Source: a bacterium (GTDB taxonomy: Bacteria > UBP4 > UBA4092 > JAOAEQ01). Taken from it: 64,000 nucleotides of DNA. The translations under genes were made by a program, and so were the position numbers. This document shows, one piece after another, positions 34,882 through 44,649 of the stretch. The DNA is taken from the NCBI GenBank assembly GCA_026416715.1, contig JAOAEQ010000008.1:1-64000 (forward strand). Reading direction: 5' to 3'. The first letter of the stretch is position 1, and each line of letters begins with the position of its first letter. The notes beneath the pieces were generated by a model. The model saw only the letters and a program-made list of their open reading frames with translations, ran no database searches and had not been told where the DNA came from.

Positions 34882-36105
34882 TTACCTTTCATTCATCAAC
34901 ATCGGCGAAGCAATATCTTGTTTGACCACTTGACCAGGTAACGTCATCTGATACGGCCAGATTTTCCGACCCGGATAAATCGCAGTATGAATTCCGGTAT
35001 TAACCCTATCGCCGATAATCGCACCGAGTTTTTTTCTGCCAGTATCAATTAGTTTACTTTTTACTACCGACTTAACGGTTAAATCATCATGCCGATGATT
35101 AGCGGTAACCGTTCCGGCAGCAATGTTTACATATTCACCTAACACCGAATCGCCAATATAACTTAAATGACTGATAAACGTGTTTCGCATAATAATCGAA
35201 TTCTTGATTTCAACGGATTGTCCTACCCGACAATTATCGCCTATTGCGGTTAATCCGCGAATAAACGAGTTCGGACCAATCGTGCAATTTTTCCCAATCA
35301 TAATTGGTCCTTCTAGATAGGTGCCGTTCTTAATTATCGTTCCTTCACCGACGACAAGTTCACCTTTTATCGTAACTCGTTCTTCAATAGTACCTTTGAT
35401 GTCAGTCTTAATATTAGCTAAGAGATATTCGTTCGCATTCAATAGTTCCCAAGGGTATCCTATAGGTAGCCAATAATCCTGAACTAACTCGCAAACTACA
35501 GTTTCTGACTCAGCGAGAAGATTCAGCGCATCGGTAACCTCGTATTCGCCCCGGTCGGTTAACTTAATTTTTTTTAATAACTCAAATATTTTCCGGTCGA
35601 GAACGTAAAATCCGATATTAGCGATTTTCGACGGCGGATTATTTGATTTTTCAACAACTTTAATTAATTTACCGTTATCAACCTCGAAAATCCCATATTT
35701 CTCAGGATTTGCTACTTCTTTTCCTAATGTTGCATAGGGATATTGTAAACAGCGTTCGATATCTTTTCGAGAAAATAAATCGTCACCGTTGGTTAAAATA
35801 AACCGATCGTGGATAAACGGAGCTCCCTGCATCGCCGCATGACCCGTCCCGAGTTGTTCTTTCTGTTCAACATATCGCAGTTTCATCCCTTGATAGGAAC
35901 TACCGAAATAATTTTGAATCATTTCTTTCCGATATCCGACAATAATAATCACTTCTTCAACTAAACCAACAAACTGATTCAAGGTATGTTCAAGGATTGG
36001 TTTATTTGCAATAGGTAATAGCGGTTTTGGTTTGGTCAGTGTTAATGGATAGGTGCGGGTAGATTTACCTGCTGCCATAATAATCGCTTGGTTAACGTTG
36101 TTCAT
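34882..36105 (-). CDS. GlmU-like bifunctional sugar-1-phosphate nucleotidylyltransferase/acetyltransferase
   Basis: A 407-residue protein. The N-terminal nucleotidyltransferase domain has IIMAAGKSTRTYPLT and KPKPLLPIANKPILEH, and the C-terminal left-handed beta-helix has hexapeptide repeats (GEGTIIKNGTYLEGPIMIG; GDNCRVGQSVEIKNSI). The short signature loop (AAGKSTRTYPLT rather than LAAGxGTRM) and overall length resemble archaeal Sta/GlmU-type enzymes (UDP-GlcNAc or dTDP/UDP-glucose formation). The exact sugar is uncertain. Divergent from the molybdenum hydroxylase gene. Confidence 0.8.
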   Translation of the reverse strand: MNNVNQAIIMAAGKSTRTYPLTLTKPKPLLPIANKPILEHTLNQFVGLVEEVIIIVGYRKEMIQNYFGSSYQGMKLRYVEQKEQLGTGHAAMQGAPFIHDRFILTNGDDLFSRKDIERCLQYPYATLGKEVANPEKYGIFEVDNGKLIKVVEKSNNPPSKIANIGFYVLDRKIFELLKKIKLTDRGEYEVTDALNLLAESETVVCELVQDYWLPIGYPWELLNANEYLLANIKTDIKGTIEERVTIKGELVVGEGTIIKNGTYLEGPIMIGKNCTIGPNSFIRGLTAIGDNCRVGQSVEIKNSIIMRNTFISHLSYIGDSVLGEYVNIAAGTVTANHRHDDLTVKSVVKSKLIDTGRKKLGAIIGDRVNTGIHTAIYPGRKIWPYQMTLPGQVVKQDIASPMLMNER

Positions 36106-36258
36106 AAAACCGAGTTCTCTCCTCTATCTTCCAGTAGATATGCCTGAAAACAACCTAGATTGACTTGTTAAATGAATGATTTGAATGATATTATGTTCTG
36201 ATATTATGCTCAGAAAAGCATCGTTCTGTCAACTATAAATTTTAATTTTTGAATTTTT

Positions 36259-39057
36259 ATGCAGGACCAAGATACCAAAATACCGATTACATTGGTAGTG
36301 AATAATACCGAGGTGAAATTAGACATTCTACCCAACACCTCGTTGTTAGATATCTTGCGGAATGAACTGGGGTTAACCGGTGCCAAAAAGGGTTGCGGGA
36401 TTGGACTCTGTGGCACCTGCACCGTGATTATGGATGGGAAAGCAGTTCGTGCCTGTGTTGTTTCCGCAGAACAAGCGAATGGAAAAGAAGTTGTTACTAT
36501 TGAAGGATTAGGAACCGAAGAGAAATTAGACCCGATTCAGGAAGCGTTGATACGTCATCATGCAGTACAATGTGGATACTGCACGCCGGGAATGATTATG
36601 ACCATTAAATCGTTTCTAGCAGAAAATCCATCTCCTACCTCGGAACAAATCAAACAGGCATTATCCGGAAATCTTTGCCGGTGCACTGGCTATAAACAAA
36701 TTATTGATGCAGTTATTGACGTGGTATCAAATACCAAGTACCGAGTAAATATTGACCGTTCGAGTTATATACTCGGGGAATCAGTACCACGCGTGGATAT
36801 TGTAGATAAAGTTACCGGAAAGACGAAATATACTGCGGATATTACCCTAGACAAAATGCTATATGCGAAGGTATATCGCAGTCCGCATAGTTCTGCCCGG
36901 ATAGTTAAAATCGATAGCGCTGCAGCGAAAAAAATCAATGGCGTCATTGCGGTTATAACCGCAGCGGATATTCCAGGCAGTAAATTCTATGGGAAAGCGG
37001 TGCAAGACCAACCGGTGTTAGCGGTTGATAGGGTTCGATATTTCGGTGAACCGATAGCGTTGGTTATTGCTGAATCAGAACCAATCGCCGAGTCAGCTTT
37101 GCAAAAAATATCGGTTGAATACGACCCGTTACCTGCAGTATATCATCCGCTTGATGCTATGAAACCGGATGCTCCCAAGATCCATACTGAACAAATCTAT
37201 CAATCACTTGCTCCACATTCCGATGCAGTAAATACCCGGAATATCCTATATCATTTCCCGATTCGAAAAGGGAATATAGAAGCTGGATTCGCACAAGCGG
37301 ATACGATTATCGAACGAACCTATACTACCCCGTGGTTCGAACATGCTTGTTTAGAAACGGAATCCGCAATTGCATGTTACGACGAACAAGGCAAACTGAC
37401 GGTGACTGCGCCGTCGCATAATGTTTATTTCGACCGGCGAGAAATCGCTCGGGTGCTTGGTATAGATAAAGAGCAGATTCGGATGATTAAATCGCCGATG
37501 GGAGCGAGTTTCGGTAAACGGGAAGATATCTACGGTCAAATTTTAGTCGCGTTAGCAACGTATTATACGAACCGTCCGGTTAAACTGGTGTTTACTCGGG
37601 AAGAAACGTTTACGGTGACTACCAAACGGCATCCGATGCAAATGCGATATAAAACCGGCGTAACGAACGATGGGAAAATTACCGCAGTAGAAGTTGAAAT
37701 TATCGCAGATACCGGCGCATACGCTTCTTGGGCACCAAATATTCTTCGAAAAGCGGCGGTACATGCTGCGGGTCCCTATTCGATACCGAATATTGTAGTT
37801 GACGCTTATGCGGTATATACGAACAATGTTCCGGCTGGCGCAATGCGCGGATTCGGCGCAACACAAGTTGCGTTCGCCTATGAATCACAAATGGATGAGG
37901 TCGCAAAAGTTATCGGGTTCGACCCAGTCGAATTCCGACGGCGAAACTTGCTCCGTAACGGAGATACTACTGCGACCGGGCAGGTGCTACGCTCTGCAAT
38001 TGACCCTGGTGCAACATTAGATGCGGTGGTACAACAATATGCTATCCATAATAGAAAAGATGCGAGACCGCACCATAGCAGTAAAAAATATGGAATCGGG
38101 TTGGCTACTATATTTTACGGTATTGGTTATGGTTATGGGATACCGGATATAGGCACTGCAATTATTGAATTAACCACCGACGGAAGCGCAGTAATCTCAA
38201 CCAGTGCGATAGATTACGGTCAGGGTTTAGCGACCATTTTCTGTCAGATAGCCGCAGCGGTGTTAGGATTAACACTTGATAAAGTTCGAATTATTACTGG
38301 CGATACCGAACTGACCCCGGATAGTGGTTCAACCGTAGCCACCCGACAGACATATGTCACCGGGAATGCAGTTAAATCTGCGGCTGAGAAATTACGAGGT
38401 GAAATTACATCGTTCGTTGCCGAAAAATACCGGATTTCTCAAGACGCAGTTACCTTGATTGAAAATAGTATTCAGTTAGAACCTCGGGGTAAGATTCCGC
38501 TGTCTGAGATTATTCAGCAGATGCGAGCTGCGGGTAGACCGACAAAAAAACAAGCGCGGTTTAAACCGGTGACACAACGGTTAGACCCTATTACCGGTCA
38601 AGGAGAGGCTTACTATCCCTATACCTTTGGAACACAGCTCGCTGAAGTTGAAGTTGATATCGAAACCGGGGAGGTGAAGGTATTAACGCTTCTTGCGGCG
38701 CATAATGTCGGAAAAGCGATTCACCCGGGCAACGTTCTCGGTCAGCTATACGGTGGAATAGCTATGGGACTCGGAATGGCACTAACCGAAGAGTTCGTCA
38801 TTTCCGAGGGGATTCCCAAGACGGTGAATTTTCAGCATTATCGCATACCGAAATCAACTGATATTCCGGAGATAATTCCGATTATTTTAGAAGCGCCGGA
38901 ACCAACCGGTCCGTTTGGCGCTATAGGCATTGGGGAACCCGCAATGATACCAACTGCGCCGGCGATACTTAATGCGATAGCTAATGCTCTTGGGAAAAGA
39001 ATCTATGAATTACCTGCGAGTAAAAATAAAATCATTTCGATACTGAAAGAAGAATAA
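36259..39057 (+). CDS. Molybdenum hydroxylase (aldehyde oxidoreductase/xanthine dehydrogenase family), fused Fe-S and Mo subunits
   Basis: A 932-residue single-chain enzyme. The plant-type [2Fe-2S] site is Cys46, 51, 54 and 66; the second [2Fe-2S] site is Cys105, 108, 140 and 142 (CGYCTPGM, CRCTGY). A long molybdopterin part follows with GAMRGFGATQ, YGQGLATIF, and the catalytic glutamate in GIGEPAM near the C-terminus. There is no FAD domain, so the layout is like Desulfovibrio aldehyde oxidoreductase (Mop, 907 residues) or the selenium-linked XdhD. The SsnA-type amidohydrolase next to it favours a purine or N-heterocycle substrate (inference). Electron acceptor not visible. Confidence 0.9.
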   Translation: MQDQDTKIPITLVVNNTEVKLDILPNTSLLDILRNELGLTGAKKGCGIGLCGTCTVIMDGKAVRACVVSAEQANGKEVVTIEGLGTEEKLDPIQEALIRHHAVQCGYCTPGMIMTIKSFLAENPSPTSEQIKQALSGNLCRCTGYKQIIDAVIDVVSNTKYRVNIDRSSYILGESVPRVDIVDKVTGKTKYTADITLDKMLYAKVYRSPHSSARIVKIDSAAAKKINGVIAVITAADIPGSKFYGKAVQDQPVLAVDRVRYFGEPIALVIAESEPIAESALQKISVEYDPLPAVYHPLDAMKPDAPKIHTEQIYQSLAPHSDAVNTRNILYHFPIRKGNIEAGFAQADTIIERTYTTPWFEHACLETESAIACYDEQGKLTVTAPSHNVYFDRREIARVLGIDKEQIRMIKSPMGASFGKREDIYGQILVALATYYTNRPVKLVFTREETFTVTTKRHPMQMRYKTGVTNDGKITAVEVEIIADTGAYASWAPNILRKAAVHAAGPYSIPNIVVDAYAVYTNNVPAGAMRGFGATQVAFAYESQMDEVAKVIGFDPVEFRRRNLLRNGDTTATGQVLRSAIDPGATLDAVVQQYAIHNRKDARPHHSSKKYGIGLATIFYGIGYGYGIPDIGTAIIELTTDGSAVISTSAIDYGQGLATIFCQIAAAVLGLTLDKVRIITGDTELTPDSGSTVATRQTYVTGNAVKSAAEKLRGEITSFVAEKYRISQDAVTLIENSIQLEPRGKIPLSEIIQQMRAAGRPTKKQARFKPVTQRLDPITGQGEAYYPYTFGTQLAEVEVDIETGEVKVLTLLAAHNVGKAIHPGNVLGQLYGGIAMGLGMALTEEFVISEGIPKTVNFQHYRIPKSTDIPEIIPIILEAPEPTGPFGAIGIGEPAMIPTAPAILNAIANALGKRIYELPASKNKIISILKEE

Positions 39058-39060
39058 TGA

Positions 39061-40398
39061 CTACTGCAACAGTCGGCTCCATACCCGTTTCGCTCGTTCC
39101 CGCGCTTGCTGATAAACTTTTTGTTCATCTATCCCGCAAATTTTGCCATGTTCAAGCACTTTTTTACCGGCGATATAAACTGTATCTATCGGAACAGGAC
39201 GCATACCATACACCACATAAGAACCAATATTTTTAGCCGAAAGATTTATTGCAGGATATTGTTTAATCACGATAATATCAGCAGCAGCATCCGGTGTTAG
39301 CATACCCACGGGAACTGCAAAAAACCGGGCGGTAATCTTTCGATTATTTTCGATAGCGAGTTTTAACGCCAGCTCAGGAGAAAAAACGCGTGGGTCATGC
39401 TGCGCTAATTTATGGAGTAAACCAGCGAGTCGCAGTTCTGTAATCATATCATTACCTAATCCGTCAGTACCAAGTCCAACCAGGATATTTCTTTTGAGCA
39501 TTTCAATAACCGGCGCTACTCCAACTGCATTATTCATATTTGACCCCGGATTATGGACTATAATGGTATCAGTTTGCTTTAAAATATCTATTTCAGAAGC
39601 GGAAAGATAGATTCCATGGGCGGCAATCGTTTTCTTACCTAAAATTCCTAAATCCGCTAGTCGATGAACTACCGATTTCCGATATTTCTTTTTAGTTATC
39701 ACTTGGTCAACCGTATCTTCAGCAAGATGGATATGAAATCCAGAATTAAGACTATTACCGAGCTCTGCAGCTTGCCGTAACGTCGATTCCGATAAGGTAA
39801 ACGACGCGTGAAGTCCAAACGATGCTGACAGTAAAGGATTGTGTTGAACGCTACAATTGTTGGTAATCCATCGTAAATTTTCTTGCAACCCTTGTTGCGC
39901 AATCCTGTTTCCGTCACGGTCGGATACTTCGTAACATAAATTAGCGCGTAACCCGAGCTGCAGGAGAGCACGCGCGATATGCTCCAAACTATTGGGAACC
40001 GCTCGAGGGCTTGAATGATGGTCGAAAATCGTAGTCGTACCAGATTTAATCGCTTCAATGCCAGTAACCAAAGCACTATAATAAATATCTTCTTCGGTTA
40101 ACGCGCAGTCTAATTTCCACCAAATTCGTTTCAGGATTTGTACGAAGTTTGTCGGTGACCCCGAGACTGGCATCCCGCAAGCAAAAGCGCTATACAAATG
40201 GGTATGGACGTTAATCATTCCCGGAAGAACGAGCGCACCGTTGACATCATAACCTTTTGCGGTTGGATATTTTCTTTTGATTGCGGCAGTAGCACCTATA
40301 TCTTTAATCAAAGAGCCATCAATTGCGATTGCGCCATTATCAATGACTCGGTTGCGGCTATCGAAGGTTAATAGTAAACCATTGGTTAAAAGAAACAT
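39061..40398 (-). CDS. ssnA: SsnA-type metal-dependent amidohydrolase
   Basis: A 445-residue amidohydrolase: metal ligands H65 and H67 in INVHTHLYSAF, then HIHLAEDT, AAHGIYL and GTDGLGNDM. The pattern CGMPVSGSPTNFVQILKRIWWKLD and IKSGTTTIFDHHSSP is that of SsnA/putative aminohydrolases, close to guanine deaminase and chlorohydrolases. In enterobacteria ssnA sits in a purine-catabolic/selenate locus with a molybdenum hydroxylase (xdhD). Here the two genes are convergent with 3 nt between them, echoing that association. Confidence 0.85.
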   Translation of the reverse strand: MFLLTNGLLLTFDSRNRVIDNGAIAIDGSLIKDIGATAAIKRKYPTAKGYDVNGALVLPGMINVHTHLYSAFACGMPVSGSPTNFVQILKRIWWKLDCALTEEDIYYSALVTGIEAIKSGTTTIFDHHSSPRAVPNSLEHIARALLQLGLRANLCYEVSDRDGNRIAQQGLQENLRWITNNCSVQHNPLLSASFGLHASFTLSESTLRQAAELGNSLNSGFHIHLAEDTVDQVITKKKYRKSVVHRLADLGILGKKTIAAHGIYLSASEIDILKQTDTIIVHNPGSNMNNAVGVAPVIEMLKRNILVGLGTDGLGNDMITELRLAGLLHKLAQHDPRVFSPELALKLAIENNRKITARFFAVPVGMLTPDAAADIIVIKQYPAINLSAKNIGSYVVYGMRPVPIDTVYIAGKKVLEHGKICGIDEQKVYQQARERAKRVWSRLLQ

Positions 40399-40441
40399 AA
40401 TTTGATAGGGTGAAGGGATTAAACTGTCAATAAATATTTTA

Positions 40442-41344
40442 TTAGAACTTTAGACTATGAGCATCGGGCTCAGAATATTTTTTTTGACATTGGTCAAGTT
40501 TGAGTTTCGCGAGTCGTTGCCAGGTCGGGTCAGATGTATATTCCAGTAACCGTTGATAATACGAACTAGCGTAGGTAGGCTGATAGTAGGTTTCCTGATA
40601 AATCTTCCCTAACTGAAATAACGCTACGGGCAAATATGGACTTGCAGGATGCAGTGATACCACTTTTTCGTACGCAGTAACCGCAGCGGTGGTGTCTTGT
40701 TGGATAAGCGATACCTCAGCAATCATCATATATGCATCATCAAGGAATTCACTATTTAATTTCAGCGTAACCTCGGTGCCTGAAGAATATTTATCAACTA
40801 TTGTTGTCCAATGTTGTTTCGCTTTATCGAAACGCGCTAACGTATATTCGGCGCAACCTGCCCAAAATAATGCATCATCAGCGAATTCACTTTTCGGGTA
40901 TAGTTGTATAATCCGAGCATAGGTTTGCGCTGCTTTATCCCAATTAAAAACCGATTCGTATGTTTCAGCAATCTTCATTAATACTGTTGGTGCTTGAGAA
41001 TATTCCGGATATCGAGCGAGTAACTCCTCCCAGGTTTTAATCGCTAATAGCGGATTATTCTTTGGATTTGAAGTATCTGCATGAATGGTTCCAATTAAAT
41101 ATAGCGTATCCGGAACTTTCGCCGTGTTGGGATATAATGCAAGTAACTTTACCGCTTCAGCGATTGCTTCCTGATATAACTGCTGAGCATATAACGCTGA
41201 AGCGAGCAGATACGCTTGTTTTGCTTTTTCTTCAGCATAATAGTCTATTGCCGGTGCAGGAGATTTAGCCGAGATACTTCCTGCAAGTAAAAAAAGCAGT
41301 AATCCAAATGAACCGAGATATACGATAATCGGGTTACGATGCAT
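40442..41344 (-). CDS. Exported TPR protein (BamD/YbgF-like)
   Basis: A 300-residue protein with a signal peptide (about 1-25, LLLFLLAGSISA). Tetratricopeptide-like repeats follow: YQEAIAEAVKLLALYPNTAK, AIKTWEELLARYPEYSQ, NWDKAAQTYARIIQLYPKSE, FDKAKQHWTTIVDKY, AVTAYEKVVSLHPASPY. Such chains of spaced YPxS/P repeats are typical of periplasmic cell-envelope scaffolds. The ATG at 41344 is preferred over an upstream TTG. It follows another TPR gene by 6 nt and is probably co-transcribed with it. Confidence 0.75.
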   Translation of the reverse strand: MHRNPIIVYLGSFGLLLFLLAGSISAKSPAPAIDYYAEEKAKQAYLLASALYAQQLYQEAIAEAVKLLALYPNTAKVPDTLYLIGTIHADTSNPKNNPLLAIKTWEELLARYPEYSQAPTVLMKIAETYESVFNWDKAAQTYARIIQLYPKSEFADDALFWAGCAEYTLARFDKAKQHWTTIVDKYSSGTEVTLKLNSEFLDDAYMMIAEVSLIQQDTTAAVTAYEKVVSLHPASPYLPVALFQLGKIYQETYYQPTYASSYYQRLLEYTSDPTWQRLAKLKLDQCQKKYSEPDAHSLKF

Positions 41345-41350
41345 ATACAA

Positions 41351-42253
41351 TCATTTCAATAATTTAAGTTTTGTTCGAGCGTGATATCCGAGCAAACTAT
41401 TAGGAAATTCATTGGTTAACTCAATAAGTGTTTCACATTCAGCGGTTGCTTTTATCTTGTCCCCAATTTCGAGATATAGTTCTATTAAATCAAGATGCGC
41501 TAACTGCCGCTGAAAACTATCTGGAAACTGTGCGGTTACTCGGGCATACGCTTGTTCGGTTTGCAATAATTGTTGGTACATCAATTCTTCTTGTAATGCG
41601 AACTCAGCAAACCGTTGAACGATTACCTGAGGATTAACTTTGCTATGTAACACTTGCTGATATTCAGTTTTTTTATTCCGATACGCTGTGGTAAGTTTTT
41701 TATAATTAGCTAGGTGAAGCCGAGCAATATGATATGCGGCATAACTAGCATACGGTGATTTTGGATAATTTTGGACGACTCGTTCGTAAAAACTAATTGC
41801 ATCCGCATCATTCTCTTCGTTCTGGAATTTTCTCGCTAAATTAAATGGAATTATAGCTGGATCAGAATCTATGGTAGGAACAAAATCAGCGATTTCGTAA
41901 ATAAATTGCCGAGATTCACGAGCAGATTTAACCAGCGGACTTTTAGGAAATGAGGTAATGAGCTGAGAGAACTGCATTACGGCTAGTTCATATTTTCCTA
42001 GATAATATGCACACCAGCCCAGTCGGTATCGAACGATATCAGCTTGCGTATATTGCGAATCAATGGATAATAACTGTAGGTATTCAGTTTCTGCAGCAGC
42101 ATACTGCTGATTGTGAAACAAACTTTCGGCATACCGAAAAATCCCATCGATACCTTGAACTTCATCGGTGGCGAACGAATAAGAACATAATAAAAAATAT
42201 AAGGCTAGAAAAAAATGTATAAATCTACGATAAATAAACTCGTCAGCATCCAT
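41351..42253 (-). CDS. Exported TPR protein
   Basis: A 300-residue protein with an N-terminal hydrophobic signal segment (about 11-29) and tetratricopeptide-like repeats: QYAAAETEYLQLLSIDSQYTQ, KYELAVMQFSQLITSFPKSPL, DADAISFYERVVQNYPKSPYA, TEQAYARVTAQFPDSFQ. Same length and design as the gene directly downstream (6-nt gap), so the two may be an old tandem duplication or two partners in one envelope complex. No lipobox cysteine in a typical position. Confidence 0.7.
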   Translation of the reverse strand: MDADEFIYRRFIHFFLALYFLLCSYSFATDEVQGIDGIFRYAESLFHNQQYAAAETEYLQLLSIDSQYTQADIVRYRLGWCAYYLGKYELAVMQFSQLITSFPKSPLVKSARESRQFIYEIADFVPTIDSDPAIIPFNLARKFQNEENDADAISFYERVVQNYPKSPYASYAAYHIARLHLANYKKLTTAYRNKKTEYQQVLHSKVNPQVIVQRFAEFALQEELMYQQLLQTEQAYARVTAQFPDSFQRQLAHLDLIELYLEIGDKIKATAECETLIELTNEFPNSLLGYHARTKLKLLK

Positions 42254-42324
42254 CTTAGTTAGTATTAGAGCATAAATCTGTTATTATACTACTATGCCCT
42301 TATTTTAAGGAAGAAAATCCATAT

Positions 42325-42378
42325 AAAAAAGGTGACCCTGATAAAAAATATTGATTACTTACTATCATCAGGATCACC
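42325..42378 (-). terminator. Intrinsic terminator of the prepilin gene
   Basis: Inverted repeat GGTGACCCTGAT (42331-42342) with ATCAGGATCACC (42367-42378), one mismatch in 12, loop 24 nt. On the minus strand it is followed directly by TTTTTT (complement of 42325-42330). It lies 46 nt past the prepilin stop codon and also separates it from the TPR genes downstream. Confidence 0.8.
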
Positions 42379-42423
42379 TTTCCAAGTTCTCAGCTAACTT
42401 ATACAACAACTACGCCTTCACGA

Positions 42424-43092
42424 CTACGGTCCACGACGCCAGACATCGCCTGCGCTAGTGGTTCCATTCGTCGGGTCATAGGTTAACCCGCTGGTTGCTA
42501 ATGGGTTAGATGTTGATACTTGCATACCAGCTTGATCATCAGACCAGCATGATTCTTCACGAAGAGCTGCACCACCAGAAACACCAGAATTACCATCAAC
42601 CACGTCTGGACCATAACTGGTTACAATCCAACCGGAAGGCGGCCAAATACCACTATGGTCTCTCGGTCCAGCTGCTGGACTTGTGTTGGTTGCAGTACCA
42701 GCACCACTGGTAAGTCCCGGACCTCCACCGTATTCATAGTATCCTTTACCGTTCTTCTTGAACGGATCTCTCGGAACTGAAGTAATATATGCAATCGGTG
42801 TGGTTAAGGTTACCGGAACAATACCACCGTCTTGAGTTGCACCGTATCCTGCGGTACCGTCACGTGATTCTGGTGCATAGCCGAGACCACTTGCCGGTGA
42901 AGGATATACGTTGGCATCGATAAAGTAGGCTTCTAATCCGGTTGCCAACATATTCTGTTCACCTTTAACGCGTGAAACTTTCGATCGAGTCTGTGCTGCT
43001 AAAAAGTTCGGAATAGCAATTGCTGCTAAGATAGCAATAATAGCAACGACAATTAATAACTCGATCAACGTAAATCCTTTATGTCCCCTCAT
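42424..43092 (-). CDS. Type IV/type II secretion prepilin (GspG-like pseudopilin)
   Basis: A 222-residue prepilin with a class III signal MRGHKG cleaved before FTLIELL (Glu+5 present). A long hydrophobic helix runs to about residue 30, then NFLAAQTRSKVSRVKGEQNM and the Gly/Ser/Pro-rich globular part with PRDPFKKNGKGYYEY and SYGPDVVDGNSG. Such proteins occur in large numbers in several candidate phyla; the last domain resembles GspG-like pseudopilins. No assembly ATPase or peptidase is nearby. A strong ribosome site (GGAGGG) and a good -35/-10 candidate lie upstream, with a terminator downstream, suggesting a well-expressed monocistronic gene. Confidence 0.9.
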   Translation of the reverse strand: MRGHKGFTLIELLIVVAIIAILAAIAIPNFLAAQTRSKVSRVKGEQNMLATGLEAYFIDANVYPSPASGLGYAPESRDGTAGYGATQDGGIVPVTLTTPIAYITSVPRDPFKKNGKGYYEYGGGPGLTSGAGTATNTSPAAGPRDHSGIWPPSGWIVTSYGPDVVDGNSGVSGGAALREESCWSDDQAGMQVSTSNPLATSGLTYDPTNGTTSAGDVWRRGP

Positions 43093-43230
43093 TCAATTAT
43101 CCCTCCTTTCTTTTCAAAATTCACCTATAGCCGAATTGTAATGTATTTACATCCCCTGCCTTCTAGTTTAACACAGAACACCTTGAACTGTCACAAAAAA
43201 ATGCAAAATATCCCTATTTATATTATATGA

Positions 43231-43260
43231 AATATATCAGAGAAACCTAGTTCTTGTCAA
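43231..43260 (-). promoter_or_regulatory. Candidate sigma-70-type promoter for the prepilin gene
   Basis: On the minus strand, TTGACA (complement of 43255-43260) is separated by 18 nt from TATATT (complement of 43231-43236). The -35 box overlaps the stop codon of the upstream antiporter gene. It would give a leader of about 130 nt before the prepilin ATG. Promoter match only; the organism's sigma-factor preference is unknown. Confidence 0.45.
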
Positions 43261-44609
43261 GTATTTTTTTCGTATTTTTTAGAATTTTCGCTAATTTCCT
43301 TCTCTATGGTATTATTTTCAATATGCGCTATCGATTCATACACAGGTTCTGCAGGGATTTCTGCCACTTTGGGGAATACCAAGCGAAGTAATAGTGGAGT
43401 AACCATCGTGGTAACTAAAACCATAATTATCATTACCGAGAAAACGTCTTGGGTGATAATCCCATGCGATAGTCCATACCCAGCAACAATCAATCCTACT
43501 TCACCACGAGAAATCATCCCGATTCCTACCCGAACCGACTCTCGATTATTAAATCCTGTTAACCTTGCTCCGAGTCCGCACCCGATAATTTTAGTTACAA
43601 TTGCAATCCCGATAATTAGAATTAAGAAGCTCAGTTCGTTTCCCAGCTCTCTACCGTTTGCTTTCAGGCCGATACTGATGAAAAATATCGGAACGAACAT
43701 CGAATAGGTTATCGGATGTATCCCTTGGTCAATGTGTTTTTTAAACTTCGTTTGCGCAAACAGAACCCCTGCGATATACGACCCGGTTATTGCAGCTACG
43801 TTTCCAAAATATTCTGCTGCCCAGGCATATAGAAAAGCGACTACAACCACAAACGCCATTAACGCCTGACTTGCTGGAATCTTCACTACTTTTTCAGTTA
43901 TTTTCCCTAAGAATTTATGTCCGAAATAGATGGAAACAACAAAAAATAATGCCATCCGTATACTAATCCATACAATACACCAGAAACTTTCCTGATTACT
44001 ACTTTGCGGAATCGAATCAGCGGTTTGGCAGCCAGCGAATGCTACGACCAGCGATAAGACAATGATACCTAAAACATCATCAATAACCGCTGCGCCGAGT
44101 ATCGTTGACCCCTCTTTCGATTTCAATGCTTTCAATTCCATTAAAGTTTGTGCTGATATGCTCACGCTGGTTGCGGTTAGTATTGCACCAACAAACCAAC
44201 TACTCGACCAGTTGTAGTTGTATAAATAATGACAAAGAAATAACGCGCTGAATAATGGTAGCACTACGCCACCGACTGCTGACCAGAACGCTACTTTTCC
44301 GACCCGTTTTAATCCCTCTAAATCCGTTTCCATGCCAGCAACGAACATGAGCAGTATAACCCCGATTTCCGCTAAATCCGAGATTATCCCCAGCAACGAT
44401 GGATGGCTACCCCCGATAAGCAAGGGAATATGCGCCTCTTTGAACATTTGCCAATCGAGAATATTTAATACGGTCGGACCAAGAATCAACCCGACCAATA
44501 TCTCGCCGAACACCGCTGGTTGACCGTATCGAGTTGACAAAGCGCCGCCTAATTTTGCTAAAAATATTATTGCTGATAATAGCAAGAGCAGTTGTAATAG
44601 ATGATTCAT
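43257..44609 (-). CDS. Cation:proton antiporter, CPA2 (KefB/NapA-like) family
   Basis: A 450-residue polytopic protein with about 12-13 membrane segments: GEILVGLILGPTVL at the N-terminus, LMFVAGMETDLEG, AAVIDDVLGIIVLSL (the DD-containing ion-binding helix), FFISIGLKAN and ISRGEVGLIVAGYGLS. It lacks the C-terminal TrkA-N/RCK domain of KefB/C, so it is closer to the NapA-like Na+(K+)/H+ exchangers. It is last in the run of minus-strand energy genes and may use the proton gradient built by complex I. Confidence 0.9.
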   Translation of the reverse strand: MNHLLQLLLLLSAIIFLAKLGGALSTRYGQPAVFGEILVGLILGPTVLNILDWQMFKEAHIPLLIGGSHPSLLGIISDLAEIGVILLMFVAGMETDLEGLKRVGKVAFWSAVGGVVLPLFSALFLCHYLYNYNWSSSWFVGAILTATSVSISAQTLMELKALKSKEGSTILGAAVIDDVLGIIVLSLVVAFAGCQTADSIPQSSNQESFWCIVWISIRMALFFVVSIYFGHKFLGKITEKVVKIPASQALMAFVVVVAFLYAWAAEYFGNVAAITGSYIAGVLFAQTKFKKHIDQGIHPITYSMFVPIFFISIGLKANGRELGNELSFLILIIGIAIVTKIIGCGLGARLTGFNNRESVRVGIGMISRGEVGLIVAGYGLSHGIITQDVFSVMIIMVLVTTMVTPLLLRLVFPKVAEIPAEPVYESIAHIENNTIEKEISENSKKYEKNT

Positions 44610-44649
44610 AGTTGCAAAACCAAATAGCAGAGTTTACCTGTCAAGGGTA

